The notes under the pieces: model-generated
The model's input: only the letters and a program-made list of their open reading frames with translations
Databases searched by the model: none
What the model was told of the DNA's origin: nothing
Translations under genes and position numbers: made by a program
Part shown: piece after piece, positions 52,504 through 64,000 of the stretch
How the letters are laid out: every line of letters begins with the position of its first letter
How positions within the stretch are numbered: the stretch's first letter is position 1
Assembly (NCBI RefSeq): GCF_905475395.1
Contig: NC_058342.1
Location: 14,604,640-14,668,639, forward strand
Direction: 5' to 3'
Source: Chrysoperla carnea
Taxonomy: Eukaryota; Arthropoda; Insecta; Neuroptera; Chrysopidae
Length of the DNA stretch: 64,000 nt

Positions 52504-53221
52504 GTATAGTTCATGCACAATATATTGAGAGAATATTTATGGTTTTTTGTAGCCTTCAAAATTATACAGAAAGAAAAAAAAATTTTTATATTATTGTAAA
52601 AATTTTCTAAAAACAAAGAAGTAGATTAAAGAAAAAAAAAAGGGAAACCATTAGGAGTCAAAAAACATGAGATCTGGTAAACGCTGTTTTGGATAAGATT
52701 TACTTTAGTGACTGTTTTTGTATCAGAATACAAGACAAAGAAAAATTTTTCGAATACGAAAATTTGAAATTATAATACCTCAAAAACGGTCGGGGAATTT
52801 TTGATATCATCATGAAAAAGTCAGGGAATTTCAAATGACCAATTTGATCGCCATCCTGTATTAGTAACTCTTTGATTCTTCTACTGGTGGAGAATTCCGA
52901 CAATTTGTCAAAAAAACTCTTTTCAGACTTAGAATTAAAACAAATTTTTTCTTTCTTTTTTTCCAGATTTTTTATAGCCAAAATGTAAATATGGCCATTG
53001 AAATTGAATTATAAAAAAAAAAAAAAAAAAGCACAAACATTTTAAAAAAAGAAAGAATCCTGTTAGTGCCCTAGGCATTTATTTCAGTATGAATTTTATT
53101 GAAAAAACACAGAAAGCCTGTAAGGTGATAATTAATTTTATTTTATTTTTGAAGAAGAAGAATTTCATTTATATATTTATTATTTATTCGCCGAATAAAA
53201 AAAAGTGAAACATTTTGTTAT

Positions 53222-53515
53222 TTGAGTATGAAGAATTTAACGAATTTATTTTGCGTGGTTAAAACTGTTCAAGAAGAGGTCGTTAACATTTGGAAATCTA
53301 ATTTAAGTGGCATTATTACAAACACGAATCCAGAAATTTTTTTCAATTATCCAAAAATTCGCCTCAATCGCTTCGATCAATTTTTAAACTATATAAAAAC
53401 TACATGCTACTCATTGCTGAGTTTGGATAATAATCACGAGCATAAACACGATTACTTAGTTCACATTGATGACGATTTCATTGTAGTTGAAAGAATTACA
53501 ACCGAACCTGGTTGA
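53222..53515 (+). CDS. Unidentified 97-codon open frame
   Basis: I do not recognise this product. The first true ATG is at 53228 (MKNLTNLFCVV). The frame then reads WKSNLSGIITNTNPEIFF, IRLNRFDQFLNYI and YLVHIDDDFIVVER. The last few codons run into a Tigger-like terminus (from 53499), so the original C-terminus may have been cut. The acidic end and mixed composition look more protein-like than most frames in this AT-rich DNA. No splice or promoter evidence. It could be a transposon or gene remnant. Confidence 0.25.
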   Translation: MSMKNLTNLFCVVKTVQEEVVNIWKSNLSGIITNTNPEIFFNYPKIRLNRFDQFLNYIKTTCYSLLSLDNNHEHKHDYLVHIDDDFIVVERITTEPG

Positions 53516-53600
53516 GTGAGACCTGGGTAAATAAGAAAACCATAAAAGTGAGATTAATTACCAGTTCCCACCATTTTAAACCTTTATAAGAGAAAGAGAA
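53499..53600 (+). repeat. Tigger-like terminus, truncated
   Basis: ACCGAACCTGGTTGAGTGAG, then ACCTGGGTAAATAAG and CCATAAAAGTGAG, matches the left end of the 1911-2796 element and runs in the same direction. The rest of the element is missing. Confidence 0.5.
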
Positions 53601-53659
53601 AGCTTATTTAACATATGCTATGTAAGACCCATTCTTCAATTGGTTTTAGATGGTCGTGG

Positions 53660-53925
53660 AACTGACTAACATTGACTCGGGGATTTTTGGGACCGCTGAA
53701 CACGAATATCGCGCCCGAATTGGTCTCCTGAAGTTTTCGGGATATTCGTTAGATAATCAGCCCAAACTCGTTACCCGGTGGATTTTAGGGTCGCTGAGCA
53801 CGAATATCCGAGATATCTGGTGCCCGATTCTATTGTTATATTCGTGTTCAGCGACTCCAAAAACACTCGGATAACGAGTTTGGGCCGATTATATAACGAA
53901 TTTCCTGAATGAATGTACACTATGA
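53660..53925. repeat. Inverted repeat with CGCTGAACACGAATAT motif
   Basis: GGGACCGCTGAACACGAATAT near 53690 and GGGTCGCTGAGCACGAATAT near 53789 are direct copies. ATATTCGTGTTCAGCGACTCC near 53838 is inverted to both. CCCAAACTCGTTACC (53762) and GGATAACGAGTTTGGG (53870) form an outer pair. The unit layout resembles the array at 4230-5060 (GCGAC(C/T)CC followed by an A-run). Confidence 0.6.
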
Positions 53926-54589
53926 GACGACGGGGATCCTTCAGCTAAATCCGACGTTTCGATATCAGATGTCTACTGAATCCTTTACTCGATCAATCGT
54001 TATTTTCTTACATTATCCGATTTTTTATTCTATCTAATTTCTGCGATTTATTTTATAATTGAGAAAAATCGATGAACTTTCCTCTGGAATTTGCGATAAC
54101 TCCTTTCTGGATTCGCGCTTGTATTACTATTCATTTGAGAGTTTACGTACTTATTCCGTTTTTTTAAATATTTGTTTAAACTAAATGCGCCATTCAAAAT
54201 TTTTGGCAATTATAGAAGTAAAATTGCGACAACTTTTTATGTAGATATTTCCTTTACTCTTTACTAAAGTCAGTGCAATTTCGATTTTTATCCAATTTAA
54301 ACGGACTAGGTGCGAAAACTCCTTTTATTTATGTTAAAATTTAAGAAATATGTAAAGTTAAAATATTTTTTTTTTTTTTTTAGAAAAAAATTATACGTTT
54401 TTGAATTAACGTTAATTCCAACTTAACAATTCAATTGTTTTTTGCGCGGGTGATTCAAAATATTTAAATTAATCATTTGATACAGTGCTAATTTCTTGGG
54501 AAATAAACTTAAGACTAAAAAAAATAGTTTTATGACTTCGTATAATGTCCCTTTGTATGACGGAGTAGCCATGACTTGATCTCCCTTCT

Positions 54590-54830
54590 ACCTTATATAT
54601 ATAAAAATCTCGTGTCACAAGTTGGTTCGGATAAACTCCGAAACTGAACTGTGGTCCAACTTAAAATATAGGATAGTTTTTATCTCAATTATTAACCTCA
54701 ATATTTGTTATTGCTAAGGACAACAGTGTGTGTATAAACTATTAATTATAATTGTGACTTAGTGGTAGGAATACCAGCCTACCACCAAGGAAATCAATAT
54801 TCGAATCCCAGCCAAATCAATATCTTTTTT
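54590..54830 (+). mobile_element. Dispersed element with tRNA-like promoter boxes
   Basis: ATATATATAAAAATCTCGTG, then GGATAAACTCCGAAAC, resembles a widespread insect repeat start. Further on, GTGACTTAGTGGTAGG (A box like) and ATTCGAATCCCAGCC (B box like) sit 45 bp apart, followed by T-rich sequence. It is probably a degraded tRNA-derived SINE inserted in or fused to another repeat. Confidence 0.45.
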
Positions 54831-54996
54831 ATTTTATTTTATAATAATTTTTAATATTTCTTATTAATATTTATATTTTTAAATAATAGTGGTTAGGAGG
54901 ACTCAAGGTTTTAGTACGGTAGTCCCTTTTGTGCTCAATTAAAAAAATTGTAGATTAACTGGAAATTTGTTCAGCACTATAAATCTGCTAAATATA

Positions 54997-55702
54997 CCGG
55001 ATGGACCATTTTAATCTATACACCTAAATAACTCGTTTTGTAGTAAACCAATCAAAAAATAACTTTAAAAAGTTGCACAGTTTGATGGGGGAGACATCAT
55101 GTTCTGACATCAGATTGGACCTAGTTCTTCGGGTTTCGTTAGTAGTCAATTTAGATCCTAAGATTTAAGAGATAAAATAACGCTTTAAATTAGAAATTTG
55201 ATCCTCATAAAAAACTAACAAACATTTTTGTTTAAAATTTTTTTCGAAAAACGTTAGCTTTTGAAAGAAATGCGACTTAAAAATATTTCATTTAATCAAA
55301 AGAAAACACGGTAACTACGGAAAAATGCTTTAGCCAAAAAGCAAGGAAAATAGAGGACATTCACCTGTGTCCATGACTTTGACCTGTAAATATCGATGAA
55401 ATCTAAGCGATTAAATGCAATAATGACATATTTTTAAATCATATTTCCTCCGAAGGCTAAAGTTTTTCGAAAAAACGTTTGAAACAAAAATTATATACTA
55501 CTTTCAAATTCAGAGTGTTATTCTATCTCTTACAGTTTAGGATCTAAATTGGATATTAAAGAAACCCGAAGAACTAGGCCCAATATGATGTCAGAACATA
55601 ATGTCCACCATCAAACTCTACAACTTTTATTTACGTTTTTTTTTTGATTGGTTATCTACAAAACGAGATATTTAAGTGTATAGATTAAAATGGCTTACCC
55701 TG
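54997..55702. mobile_element. TA-flanked foldback MITE, long arms
   Basis: The left arm CCATTTTAATCTATACACCT, then AAATAACTCGTTTTGTAG and AACCAATC, is mirrored at the right (GATTGGTTATCTACAAAACG to GGCTTACCCTG). Further inward, GATGTCAGAACATAATGTCC mirrors the 55090-55120 segment, and AGAACTAGG mirrors CCTAGTTCT. The arms are about 300 bp. TA flanks both ends, length 706 bp. Confidence 0.75.
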
Positions 55703-58700
55703 TACAAATATTCGAACCGTTTTCTGAGAGAAAGAATATTTTTCATTTCTTGATCCATTGTTTATTTCTCAAGATCTTAGGTCTAGGTGACACCTTTCTA
55801 GGAATATTTTTTACAATATATTTGATGATGCCTCCATTGTGATTCTGAGCGGGTAAATTATTGTGAGAGACTTTTGAATTGTTAATTTGAATATTTATCC
55901 CAAAGACTTCTGTATTAAACTAATTTTAAAATCCTTTTCTTTAGTTAAATATTGTAAATTTATAATTACCGGATGTTAATAAGAATGTCCGCTCACTAGG
56001 CATACTATCTGTGGCAACCAGCAAAAATTCAAGTGTATTTTGAACTGGTTTCCTCAATTATGTTGCCTGGTTTAGTACGATCGCTTTAACAAACTAATTT
56101 TGATAAGTTTCCTTAATATCGTGTGATAATTAAATAGTGTCCTACTATACACAATTATATAGAACTATCACATTAGAAGAACATAGTGATATAGAGGATA
56201 TAAGTCTATGAAGATATTTCCTTTGCGGTTTTTGAACAGGATGTATCATTACCCCTTCGTTAATAATCATTTGTGAAAATGTCTCGATTAATATAACTTA
56301 AATTGAAATTTCCTGGTCAAATCAATATTAAGATAATTTTAGCTTGAGTCCTTTATATGTTTTTTTACTTCAATTAATCCTCTTTCACCTTTCGTTATTT
56401 TTGAGAAAAAAAATTTTGTGTACGCTCCTTGTTGAGTGGAAAACGTACAAAAAACTATTCCGAAAAATACGCCTGATTCTAGGTTTTATTTATGTCAGTA
56501 ACGAGTATTTAGCTCAGGAGTTCGGTTTTGAAAAAAAAATGTTCATACTTATTTTTCAAATTTGTCAGATTTTCCAAAAAAATTTTCTTTTCTAAAATAC
56601 TGAGAACCACTTTAAGAGAATTACTTGAAGTTTCCAAACTTAAATCTCCGTTCGCTATACGATCATTAATTTGAATTCTTCCGTTTCACAAACCGCAACG
56701 AAACTTTTTCTCTTCGATATTCATTCTATATCACTCTACTCTTCTACTACGCTAGTTTTAAGACATTCTATATTCATAGAATAAAATAAAAACACACAAT
56801 ATTTCATATTTCCCGCTATAATTTTTAGAGAAACAAATGATAAACGCACAATGAATATTATTACTTTGTAAGTTTAAAATTATTTATTTTTGATTTTATT
56901 TTGTTTTGTAAGTTTGATTTTTTTAAAGACTGCAATACATTCCAATATTATTTTGGTTTCGATACGCTTTTGTTTAATTTCTCTCATTTGTTCATTTTTT
57001 TTTTTAATTTTATTTAGTACAAATTTTTTGTTTGTGATTTTTTTTACTGAATGAAGCTTAATGAATTATTATGATTCAAATTTTTAGGTTTTGGATCCAA
57101 CATAGGATTTTACAGTCATTTTAGAACGGATGAAAACTGTTGTCAGGGTCGCCATTAATAATTTTTAGCTGTGGAAATTTTCATAGCCGAGGACTTCCCT
57201 TTCAGAGAAGTCACAGAAAGTTTTATTATGCGGCAACCATACCTTGACATTAAAAAGTCTCAAATCTCATAATTATTCGATTTTATGAAAAAGAAAATCT
57301 GCAAGTCCTTGACTATGAATATTTTCGTAGAGGAAAAAGTTGTACGACACGATTTCTACAACAGCCTTTCAATTTTCCAGTTGTCTGAATTGACTGTCAA
57401 ATAATACACCTGCTTATATTTTCTTTAAATCGAATTTTACCTAGAGCGCCGGTTTTCTAAAACCTGAGGGACGTCCTTTTTTCTTTTGTTGTAATTGTAA
57501 AGCGTACCGCAATTGGGTTCTTCGTACCTAGATTTATGGGCCACTCATGTTGGGACTGGGATGGTAGTAATTTTTTAACTGTTAGATATTTTATTTCCAT
57601 TTATTAGATGTGTAACGATAGTTTGGAAAAATTCGATTCGAGAAAGTATACTTAAAGCTTGAAAGCTTGGAAAACTCAGAAATTCATTGTATTTAAAGTT
57701 CAGTGGCTGTGAATATTTAAAAAAAATAATAATTTATTTTTTAAAACGGTGCTTAATTAATTTATTTAACTTAGTACTGAAAAAAAACTAGTCTTTTATT
57801 TATTTAATATAATTAGTGAAATTTATTGTAATGCTTTTTTGGACAAAATCAAGTTTTATAATTTTAAACGAACAGAATCAGTAACGCAAAAATTGGGAGC
57901 ATTTTTTGAATCTCAGAATCTCAAAATTATATCAATTATTGATTTAATAGAGATTCGTACAATAGAATAAGAATAGTCACCTTTCCGATTTTGGTCCTTG
58001 GTTTTCGAGGTGTTTTTCAAACGTATGAATTTTATTTTTAACGCTTCAGGCTAGACGTCTTTCGTACCACAATCATTATAAAGTGATAAGAGCGAAATTT
58101 CAAACTTTGTTTACAATATGTCAGGTTTAGGTTTTTACGTATATATGTTGAGAATACATTAATTCATATAAAAGAATAGTATATCAAATTTACTAGTATT
58201 AAATGTTCTGGATAAATAATGTCACTCATAAAATATATTAAAATAGTAATAAGGTATCACATTTTATTTGTCTATCATTGAAAACACAATGTATCTACGG
58301 AAATAATCGAAGTATAACGAAGCCATCCGAATTGCGGTTTTTTTTAACCGACTTTACTGAAGTGGTGATTATTCACGATTCTATAAAGCATGACATTTTT
58401 TGAAAGTAAAAATATTTTCAAGTGATCATTCCATTTGAAATTTAAAAATTAATCGTTTTAAAATAACCGTGCGATAATCTCTACGCAAAATCATCCTGAA
58501 GGGTTAAAATTATTTTTATGCTTGAGAACGATCGTTTTTGCGTTTTTTTAAACATTAAAATATATAACTCGTAAATGTACATAATCTCAGGTTTGATTTA
58601 CGTAAGGAAATATTTTTTCCTGTATTTTTGAAATAGAAATTCAAATTGATACTTCAAAAAACAGAAAGGGCATTTTTGTTATGTTTATATAGAAAAGGAA

Positions 58701-61700
58701 ATTTCATTTTTTCTTATTGATTCTGTTCTGCAATGACGATTTCTCAAAAATCATATTACTCTCACTTGATTGTGATAATTTTGACAATTTGCGCTTTAGT
58801 TTTAAGTTTTGCCATTTATATAATTTTGTTTGGTTTATTTTAAGTAATTTTTCCCAGAAGTACCTAAAATTAATACAGAAGTCTTCACAAAAACCAATTA
58901 TTATTAAAATAAGAAATTTAGTTTAATTTTTTTCTCTTTTTTTTGTTCATTCCTTTAATTATAATTTCAAATTTAATTTAATTTTTTGTTTTCTTTTTCA
59001 TTCCTTTCGTGATATTTTTTTATACAGGGTGTCTCAAAACTACCGTATTAGAAGAACCGAGTGATAAAGGATATACAATTGTAAGAAGAAATTTCCTACG
59101 TAATTTTTGGGTCCTTCGTTTATTATCGTTTTTTTTTTTTTTATATTGTGTATAGGCAACTTTATTACAGATATGATATAAAAATTACATACTGAACAAG
59201 ATTATATCTTAAAACCAAATCGGTGCAGTACATTTTTAGACTGTGGATCTAATTTTCATCAGTAGGAAGATCCCGTGGACCCAGAGAAAAACAGACTAGA
59301 AAAATAATAGTAAAATTAAATTTGTTAAATTTGTAAAGAAGCAGAAGTTTAGAAAATAAAATTTATTACAATTTATCATCTTCTTAGCACTTTTTCTCTG
59401 AGTTTTTTTAAATTTATGTTCAATGTTCTAAAGAGATTCAAACTTTTATAGTTATTACAAAATTTTATTCTTTGTCGAAAACTTCGTGAACATTGAATTT
59501 AGAGAAAAAGTGGTACGAAGATAAATTGTAGCAAATTTTATTTTCTACCACTATGCTCATTATAACAGTTTCAAGAAAATTAACAAAGTCTAATCTCGAA
59601 AATGATAAATCGGATAAAAAAACTGCTAAAGAACTTTCTTCTTAGAAATTTATCTTGCTCTTGTAATGCGAGTTTTCGGACACCCCATATTAAAAACGTT
59701 CGGAGCTTTTTTTTGGATAAAATACAAATACTCATAATTTTAGAATAAGGCGAGTTCCTGCTGTTCATAGCTTTTTTACTGATCTCTAATGAAGTTAGCC
59801 GCCCAATCTCTCATGCTTTCTACCGGACCCGGTTCATTTCCTCTACCCGTACAATCAATTGTTGAATTTACTTTTCTTTATTCAGTTCCAGTTTAATTGT
59901 TTTACCTTGGCTTCTCCCAAATTTCATCGAGAATAAGACTTAAATACTTTGTTCTAGCTTTATAAAGATATTCTGCTTGAAAGTGAATAAGCTAGTACGT
60001 TTCCATAATACGAAAGCCCCGCCAGTTAGCCATCGATATGAAATCAAAAACAGAAAATGAATCGTAGGAGCCGCCGAATATGTACTTAAAATATTTCCGA
60101 AAAAACCCGAACGATTTTAATTTAAACAATAGGGCATTTTATTTATTTTGTATTTAATTTTGTTTTTTTTTTGTTTTTGCAAAATTGTTTAAGAATTTCA
60201 AATAAAAATTTTATTAAATTATGCCTAATTGTTAAATTATTTTTAAGTATTTCAAATAATTTCTTTGAAATAAAACTTCTTTGAATTACAGTCAAAATCT
60301 AGAAATATTTTATACATTAAAAAACATTTCTGGAGCCACTCCGGTTAGTTAAGAATCCCTGGCTGCCACTGTCCGTAGAACGGAAACGCTTGAACGGCAG
60401 TCAACTGGCTTCATTTTATTTTATGTTCAACTGGCCATCGATTGCTCAATATTTTCGCTGGCACAGCCAATGAAGACGTAGAGAAGATAGTTTTGACCAC
60501 TAAGAGACGTTGTTTTCTTTGTTCATCTCTTGATTGAAATTAACAGACAAGTTTTATTTCGATTGTGTGATATTTTTACAATAGGCATACATTCGTACCT
60601 TTTTTAAACTATTTGCAATTTAATTGAACTAAAATAGAAAACAAAGTTGTAATTGTATTATCAAGGTGTTGGAAAGATTCGCATAATGGACGGCAATTCA
60701 TGATGCTAAAATAGTAAAATACGTAAATTACACAGAGATTATCCCAACGGCTTCATTTTAAATTTCAATGTTTTAGAAATGCAAAAAATCAATTTAATGA
60801 TTCTTAAGCAAATTTTGAGTTTTGGGATCTCTGGTATCTCATGGTACTTTGAAAATAAACAATTGAACATCCATTTAAACGGTTTTAGGAAAATAACGAC
60901 CTATTTTTTATCAGAAAAGGGAACTCTGATTGCTATAGTGGGTACTAAATTTTTTAATCAAGATAAATAAAAGAATAAACTTTAAAATTAGCGAACTTAC
61001 TTTTTCGAATGGATCATAAACGTACTCACCACGTAGTCATTGGGAAGTTAAACTTTTGTATTACTCTTTGGTTTTCTCCTAACATTTTATAGTATTTTTA
61101 GATTTAGCAGTAAATCGGAAGACTTTCGTTGATCATAATTAGAAGCCTATAGGGAATCCTGTTGTACAGAATGAGGAACCCCTTTGAGAAAACTAGAAGT
61201 CTTATGAGAACTACCGTTAAGGACAAAGTTAGTAGTTCTTTATCCCCTCTGGCCTCAGTAGAGTTCTATAGCCTCATTTGCTCTACAGAGAATCAGACCC
61301 AAAGTTTTTGGGTCAAAAACCTTGAACTCATCCCTCTGTGAGAAGTCCCTGAACAGAGAATTTTTAAGTATTGTATATCGCCTTGACCGAGTGCTGTTGT
61401 TCCATTAATGATTTAAGTTGGATAAGGAGGGCTCGCACGTATTAAAGATCCTCGATTCGCTATTATAAGCCGTTATGAAATAAAAATTTGGTTCATTGTA
61501 TAGGGTGTTTCGGGAAAAACAGTGTCAATGACAAATTCACAAGTAGTTCAAGACAGGTATTAAAATGAAAAGTTTCACTTTAATAATTTTTGATAATAGA
61601 ATAAAAGTTAAGCATGACATCATTCTCCTCCAACCTCACCTGTTCTATTTTATTATGTAAGTAATATTGTGATTCATAAAAAAATTCTGCTCAACAATAA

Positions 61701-62629
61701 GATTTTGTTTTGATTGTGTGGGCCTAAGGTCAAAAATAACGAAAGAATTTTAAAAGAAAAAAAATTTCAAAAAATAAATAAACTTTTTTATATTGATAAC
61801 GATGTTGTGTATTTAGAGCGGAGTCTTTTATTTGTTGTCGTCTGTACTTAATTTTTAAATTTACACAAAGAAAAAAAAATGAAGAAAATACAAAAAAAAG
61901 ATTGTACTAATTTTTGGTGAATTTCCTGTAAATTTATTGTTATTTTTCATAAAAATTTAAAAATATAATTTTCATTGATTGTTTTCGAATGGTTTTCATT
62001 TTATAACTCCCAATTTGCTTTCTATGGTACCGATTTAAGAAAAATTTATTATTTTGCAAACTAATATCCGGTGCAACAGCAACTTTAATATCCCTTTTAT
62101 AATTAAAAACATGAGTCTTTATTATCCCATGTTGATGTTAATGTTTGTATACCATAGTTTTATTACTTTTTATATCACATTTCTAAAGTTTTTTTTACAT
62201 GTTGTACTTTTTTCGCGTATTTTACCATGAATTTGCATACATAGTAGTGTACTCTATTGGATTATTTATGAACTAATGGTAAGTGTAGACAAAAACCATA
62301 AAAGAAACGAACTTACACGAGTGCCGATGAAGCACGACCAAGCCAATATTATTCTATGAATTACATGACTCTATCTGTTGGTAGACTAGAAAACTATACT
62401 ATTCTAGATATAAACCTTTAAGCGATCTCTACAAGCTACGCAAATGTTGCCACAAGATAACTTTTCTTGCATTTTACGTAACAAAAGTTTGCAACAATTA
62501 CGGTACTCTTTCGAAGTTTTGTCAAAAAATGACAGACTGTATTTTTTCGTTTTGTTAAAAAGTTCCTAATCTGTATTGGATTAAATCGTCAAATTCAACC
62601 GATCCTAATGTTGTTTCAAAAGATATGAA

Positions 62630-62830
62630 TAAAAAAAGTGAAAACAAACAATTGACTAAGTTAATTGGTGAATACCATGAATAGACAGTGTTGATTACTT
62701 TGTTACATTACACATACATTACTTCCCATATAATTACATTCCCATATAATACATACTATACAATTTGTGCATAATTTGCGCTCTCACGGGTAAACAGTGG
62801 TGTTTAGACAAATGGCAGTAAGCTTTAATT
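62630..62830. repeat. Dispersed repeat, third copy
   Basis: GTGAAAACAAACAATTGACTA, then AATAGACAGTGTTGATTACT and GCGCTCTCACGGGTAAACAG, matches 2970-3240 in order and 27830-28010 in reverse. It carries the foldback-family CACGGGTAAACAGT module at its end. Confidence 0.6.
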
Positions 62831-62939
62831 TCTACCCAATAATAAAATTTAATTTTCTCTGACTTTACAGTATGTGCCAAAAAAATACATTTACTTTTTA
62901 TAACCCTATAAAAAGTATAACCATTTAGCGAAAGCATTT

Positions 62940-63080
62940 AAATTGCTGGCCATTGTGGTCCAGGCAGAGCTGATAATTGGTATTTGAGCCAAGCAGGTTC
63001 TCTAGATGATTGGTGAAACCTTTCAGTGAATTTTCTTTCCCTTGAGCAGCCAGTGGACAATCATGGTATTCCGGAACGGT
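62940..63080 (-). other. GC-richer fragment, possible transposon coding remnant
   Basis: On the minus strand one frame reads RKFTERFHQSSREPAWLKYQ, then LSALPGPQWPAI and a stop. It is distinct in composition from its surroundings and reads like protein, but I cannot place it. It could be an exon of the neighbouring minus-strand gene or a transposon end. Confidence 0.25.
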
Positions 63081-63149
63081 CCTTCAGATTATTCTGCATA
63101 GTTTCTTCTTTCTCAAATCTTATCTCACATCTCTCACTAGTGAGAACTC

Positions 63150-63230
63150 GATAATCCAAAAAGTGTTCGATAATCCTAACTAGAGTCTCGATAATCCAGA
63201 CTCAATATTACCAGGGGGTTCAGATTTCTC
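63150..63230. repeat. CTCGATAATCC repeats
   Basis: ACTCGATAATCCA, GTTCGATAATCCTA and TCTCGATAATCCAGA occur within 60 bp. Single similar copies lie at 52140-52152 and in 40780-40980. These are typical of pogo/Tigger termini, here decayed. Confidence 0.45.
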
Positions 63231-63321
63231 GCGGGGGTAGTGTGGAAAGGGCGAACGAAAAGTGTTCAACAAACCTTAGTGAACCAATAAACTACAAACA
63301 AACAAAAAAATGCGTATTTAC

Positions 63322-63634
63322 CATTTGTTTCCAATGCTAAAGGTGTACAGAATCCTAAATCTGTAAAATTTAGGTAATTTCACTTGTCTACGTAAACCTG
63401 CGTCTCCCTTCAACTCTTTGACATCTTTCTTCGTATACGCTGTATTACTGTCAATTCCTATAACAAAGAAATTAATTTGAAAAATTTTCGAAATACTCTT
63501 TTTTGACTCTTATAATATTTACCGTAGAATATTTTGTTGATACGTGATTTCGGGAAAACAAAATCGTTGTTCATTAGAATATGTAAAGTGATATCGTTTT
63601 CTCGTAATAATTGATGTAAGACTGGGTAATCGAG
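63322..63634 (-). CDS. Partial exons of an unidentified gene, VWA-like fold
   Basis: Two or three exons of a gene entering from beyond the right edge. Exon A (63634-63523): acceptor TTATTTACAG, donor G/GTAAAT, encoding LDYPVLHQLLRENDITLHIL, then MNNDFVFPKSRINKIFYG. Exon B starts at 63457 (acceptor TTGTTATAG), continuing in frame: IDSNTAYTKKDVKELKGDAG, then LRRQVKLPKF. A second frame then gives DLGFCTPLALETN up to the donor G/GTAAAT at 63322. The DYPxL..L...xIxLxxL pattern resembles the last part of a VWA/integrin-type I domain. The protein may be a large extracellular one; I cannot name it. The shift between the two frames needs either a 37-bp intron (63361-63397) or a one-base indel in the A-run at 63365-63368. 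Confidence 0.6.
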
Positions 63635-64000
63635 CTGTAAATAACAAGAAATAAATCAGGTAAAACAGTTTGAAAAATTTCTTTTTTAAAATCAAAGTCA
63701 TATTTTAATCGATTTTAGGGAAATTTTGTGAGACAAGCTAAATTCTGTGCAATAAATTCATTTTCTTTTCTTTTTTTGGAGGGGGGAGGAGTGCTAGGAA
63801 ATTGACCTTAAGGCAAATCATCAAAAGACACTTCCTTGGCGCAAAGTCGGGGAGGAGGTGTGAAAAGCCTTAAACAGGTCTGAGCATATGGGCCCCTAAT
63901 TGAGAAAAAACCTAAGAAGAGGGGAGTACATCCCCATTATAACTTCAGAATCGTAATCAGTGACCCCAAAAACCCCTGAGTATACTTTTTTGATCCATTT
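63635..64000 (-). other. Intron of the unidentified gene at the right edge
   Basis: The sequence upstream of exon A is presumably intronic. It contains a GGAGGGGGGAGGAG stretch (63779-63792) and, at 63935-64000, one unit of the 140-bp repeat seen at 4230-5060 (AATCAGTGACCCCAAAAACC). Confidence 0.45.

Larger units (their letters stand above)
55703..63321. other. Gene-poor intergenic DNA
   Basis: No conserved coding sequence found. A repeat shared by 56160-56270 and 59030-59110 has ATTAGAAGAAC, then AGTGATA, AGGATATA and ATTTCCT; the second copy opens with TACAGGGTGTCTCAAAAC. A related end (TAGGGTGTTTCGGG) is at 61501. A GC-richer patch at 60335-60430 and another at 62940-63080 are unclassified. 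All short frames in this stretch look random. Confidence 0.5.

Noticed and set aside
52179..52616. 145-codon minus-strand open frame
   Set aside because: It runs across a hAT MITE and its target duplications, so it cannot be a real gene.
53222..53515. Tigger transposase C-terminus
   Set aside because: The adjacent Tigger terminus faces away from the frame (it is a left end running rightwards), so the frame lies outside that element.
63322..63634. Integrin beta subunit
   Set aside because: DYPxL and the following helix resemble integrin beta, but the rest (TKKDVKELKGDAG and CTPLALETN) does not. Only a VWA-like fold is claimed.

Overview
The window is AT-rich eukaryotic nuclear DNA. Genes are split by GT-AG introns, intergenic space is dense with transposon remnants, and two conserved animal genes are intact. 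Transposon types (Helitron, hAT, pogo/Tigger, tRNA-derived SINE, jockey/R1-like LINE), CCTAA-type telomere-like tails and the closest protein matches all point to an insect. I cannot name the order or species from the sequence alone.

Layout. (1) 1565-15079, minus strand: complete TBPH (insect TDP-43), nine coding exons, 598 residues. It has the N-terminal oligomerisation domain, a bipartite NLS, two RRMs and a long G/Q/N/H-rich tail. (2) 15080-18322: a 3.2 kb head-to-head intergenic region holding both promoters and one hAT MITE with near-perfect 8-bp target duplications. (3) 18323-50837, plus strand: complete Transportin-1 (Tnpo, karyopherin beta-2), seven coding exons, 876 residues. Its fifth intron is 15.4 kb long. 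(4) 50838-63321: gene-poor DNA made of MITEs, foldback repeats and transposon fragments. (5) 63322-63634, minus strand: exons of a third, unidentified gene with a VWA-like fold that continues past the right edge.

TBPH is a nuclear UG-binding RNA-processing factor and Tnpo is the import receptor for PY-NLS RNA-binding proteins. Their divergent arrangement therefore places two genes of ribonucleoprotein traffic back to back. Whether they share regulation is not shown by the sequence.

Most of the remaining structure is repeats. The most striking are large foldback (inverted-repeat) elements with arms of about 100-600 bp. Many lie inside Tnpo introns, where the transcript would fold into long double-stranded RNA. 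Related arms recur at 3.2, 24-25, 35, 41-43 and 62.7 kb. Two Tigger-like copies share the same internal deletion, which suggests a non-autonomous family that spread after losing most of its transposase. All exon boundaries were inferred by eye from splice signals, reading frame and remembered family alignments. No search or alignment was run.
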